12,324 nucleotides of DNA from Cyanobacteria bacterium UBA8803. GTDB taxonomy: Bacteria; Cyanobacteriota; Cyanobacteriia; Cyanobacteriales; Coleofasciculaceae. The stretch lies in NCBI GenBank assembly GCA_003505715.1, contig DNXU01000424.1:1488-13811 (forward strand). The letters are read 5' to 3'. Shown here in pieces: positions 11,621-12,324 of this stretch; position 1 is the first letter of the stretch, and each line of letters opens with the position of its first letter. Made by a program: the position numbers and the translations under genes. Below the pieces are notes generated by a model. That model ran no database searches, was not told the DNA's origin, and saw nothing but the letters and a program-made list of their open reading frames with translations.

Positions 11621-12324
11621 ATGGTTGTCAGTCGAGACAAAACCCCAACTGCTCAAGAAACATTTATGCAAATGGCTCAAGCTGCCGGCCTTAGAGGTCG
11701 GCTGCTTGTCACCATTGGTCTATTGATTCTAGCCCGCTTCGGTGTTTACTTACCTGTACCGGGAATCGATCGGGCACAATTTGCGGCAGATATCCAAAAT
11801 AGCCCAGTAATCGGATTTCTAGATATTTTCTCCGGTGGTGGTATTTCTGCCTTGGGGATTTTTGCGCTAGGAATTTTGCCTTACATCAATGCATCGATCA
11901 TCCTGCAATTACTGACGGCGGCAATTCCATCGCTAGAAAACTTGCAGAAGAATGAAGGCGAAGCGGGACGGCGCAAAATCTCTCAAATTACCCGCTATGT
12001 AGCGCTAGGCTGGGCAGTGGTTCAAAGTATTGGTATTGCTCTGTGGACGCAGCGCTATGCTACCCAACCGGGCATCTTATTTATTACCTCAACAGTGCTA
12101 GCGCTTACCGCAGGTTCAATGTTTGTCATGTGGCTGTCAGAACTTGTTACTGAACGCGGGATCGGTAATGGTGCTTCGCTATTGATTTTTGTCAATATTG
12201 TAGCGGTTCTGCCTCGTACCTTAGGTCAAACCATTGAACTGGCTCAAACTGGCGGCAGGGAGATGGTGGGTAAGGTGGTGATTCTGCTACTGGTTTTCCT
12301 GGTGATGATTGTCGGGATCGTTTT
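11621..12324 (+). CDS. secY: Preprotein translocase subunit SecY, 3' end missing
   Basis: SecY forms the protein-conducting channel of the SecYEG translocon in the plasma and thylakoid membranes. The window holds 234 codons, a little over half of a usual cyanobacterial SecY of about 440 residues, and the frame is open to the edge. It starts MVVSRDKTPTAQETF. Hydrophobic segments lie at about 25-45, 76-100, 122-142, 152-172 and 184-204, with a sixth beginning near 217. The plug region (residues 52-80, with FSGGGISALGIFALG) and the conserved TERGIGNGASLLIF motif (177-190) are present. The 67-base spacer after rplO has no heptamer repeat, only a small CTGG/CCAG inverted repeat at 11561-11572. AGG at 11609-11611 is a weak Shine-Dalgarno. 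Confidence 0.97.
   Translation, partial: MVVSRDKTPTAQETFMQMAQAAGLRGRLLVTIGLLILARFGVYLPVPGIDRAQFAADIQNSPVIGFLDIFSGGGISALGIFALGILPYINASIILQLLTAAIPSLENLQKNEGEAGRRKISQITRYVALGWAVVQSIGIALWTQRYATQPGILFITSTVLALTAGSMFVMWLSELVTERGIGNGASLLIFVNIVAVLPRTLGQTIELAQTGGREMVGKVVILLLVFLVMIVGIV

Overview
This window is a cyanobacterial S10-spc ribosomal-protein cluster preceded by an aromatic-amino-acid gene. Three things point to a cyanobacterium. The proteins read like cyanobacterial family members. The gene order lacks rpsJ, rpsN and rpmD, as expected for that phylum. The octamer GCGATCGC (HIP1) occurs seven times in 12.3 kb. Abundant 7-base tandem repeats between genes resemble the STRR repeats of filamentous cyanobacteria, so a filamentous lineage is likely, but I cannot name a genus from the sequence alone.

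Layout. Bases 1-159 are an A/C-rich repeat leading into a type I-beta DAHP synthase (160-1218), which ends at a good intrinsic terminator (1238-1268). Bases 1272-1944 contain no convincing gene. They hold a sigma70-type promoter (1470-1498) and a leader of about 440 nt with several RNA hairpins, some mutually exclusive. Then follow, all on the + strand: rplC, rplD, rplW, rplB, rpsS, rplV, rpsC, rplP, rpmC, rpsQ, rplN, rplX, rplE, rpsH, rplF, rplR, rpsE, rplO, and the 5' part of secY, which runs off the window end. No terminator is seen inside the cluster, so it is probably one long transcript, possibly with internal processing. It encodes large- and small-subunit ribosomal proteins plus the membrane translocon channel.

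The most unusual feature lies between the genes. Of 18 gene junctions in the ribosomal cluster, 12 have spacers longer than 40 nt, and 11 of these 12 carry arrays with a strict 7-base period. At least five unrelated heptamer sequences share this period. In the dominant family, a G/T-rich array follows the stop codon and an A/C-rich array precedes the next start. The two are roughly reverse complementary, so each spacer could fold into an intercistronic hairpin. The clearest case is rplX-rplE, with two 63-nt arms. Several A/C arms abut start codons that lack a Shine-Dalgarno sequence.

Start-site corrections. rplC is best started at GTG 1945, rplD at ATG 2716, rpsC at GTG 5562 and rplO at ATG 11104. 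Longer open frames upstream of the last three are translated repeat.
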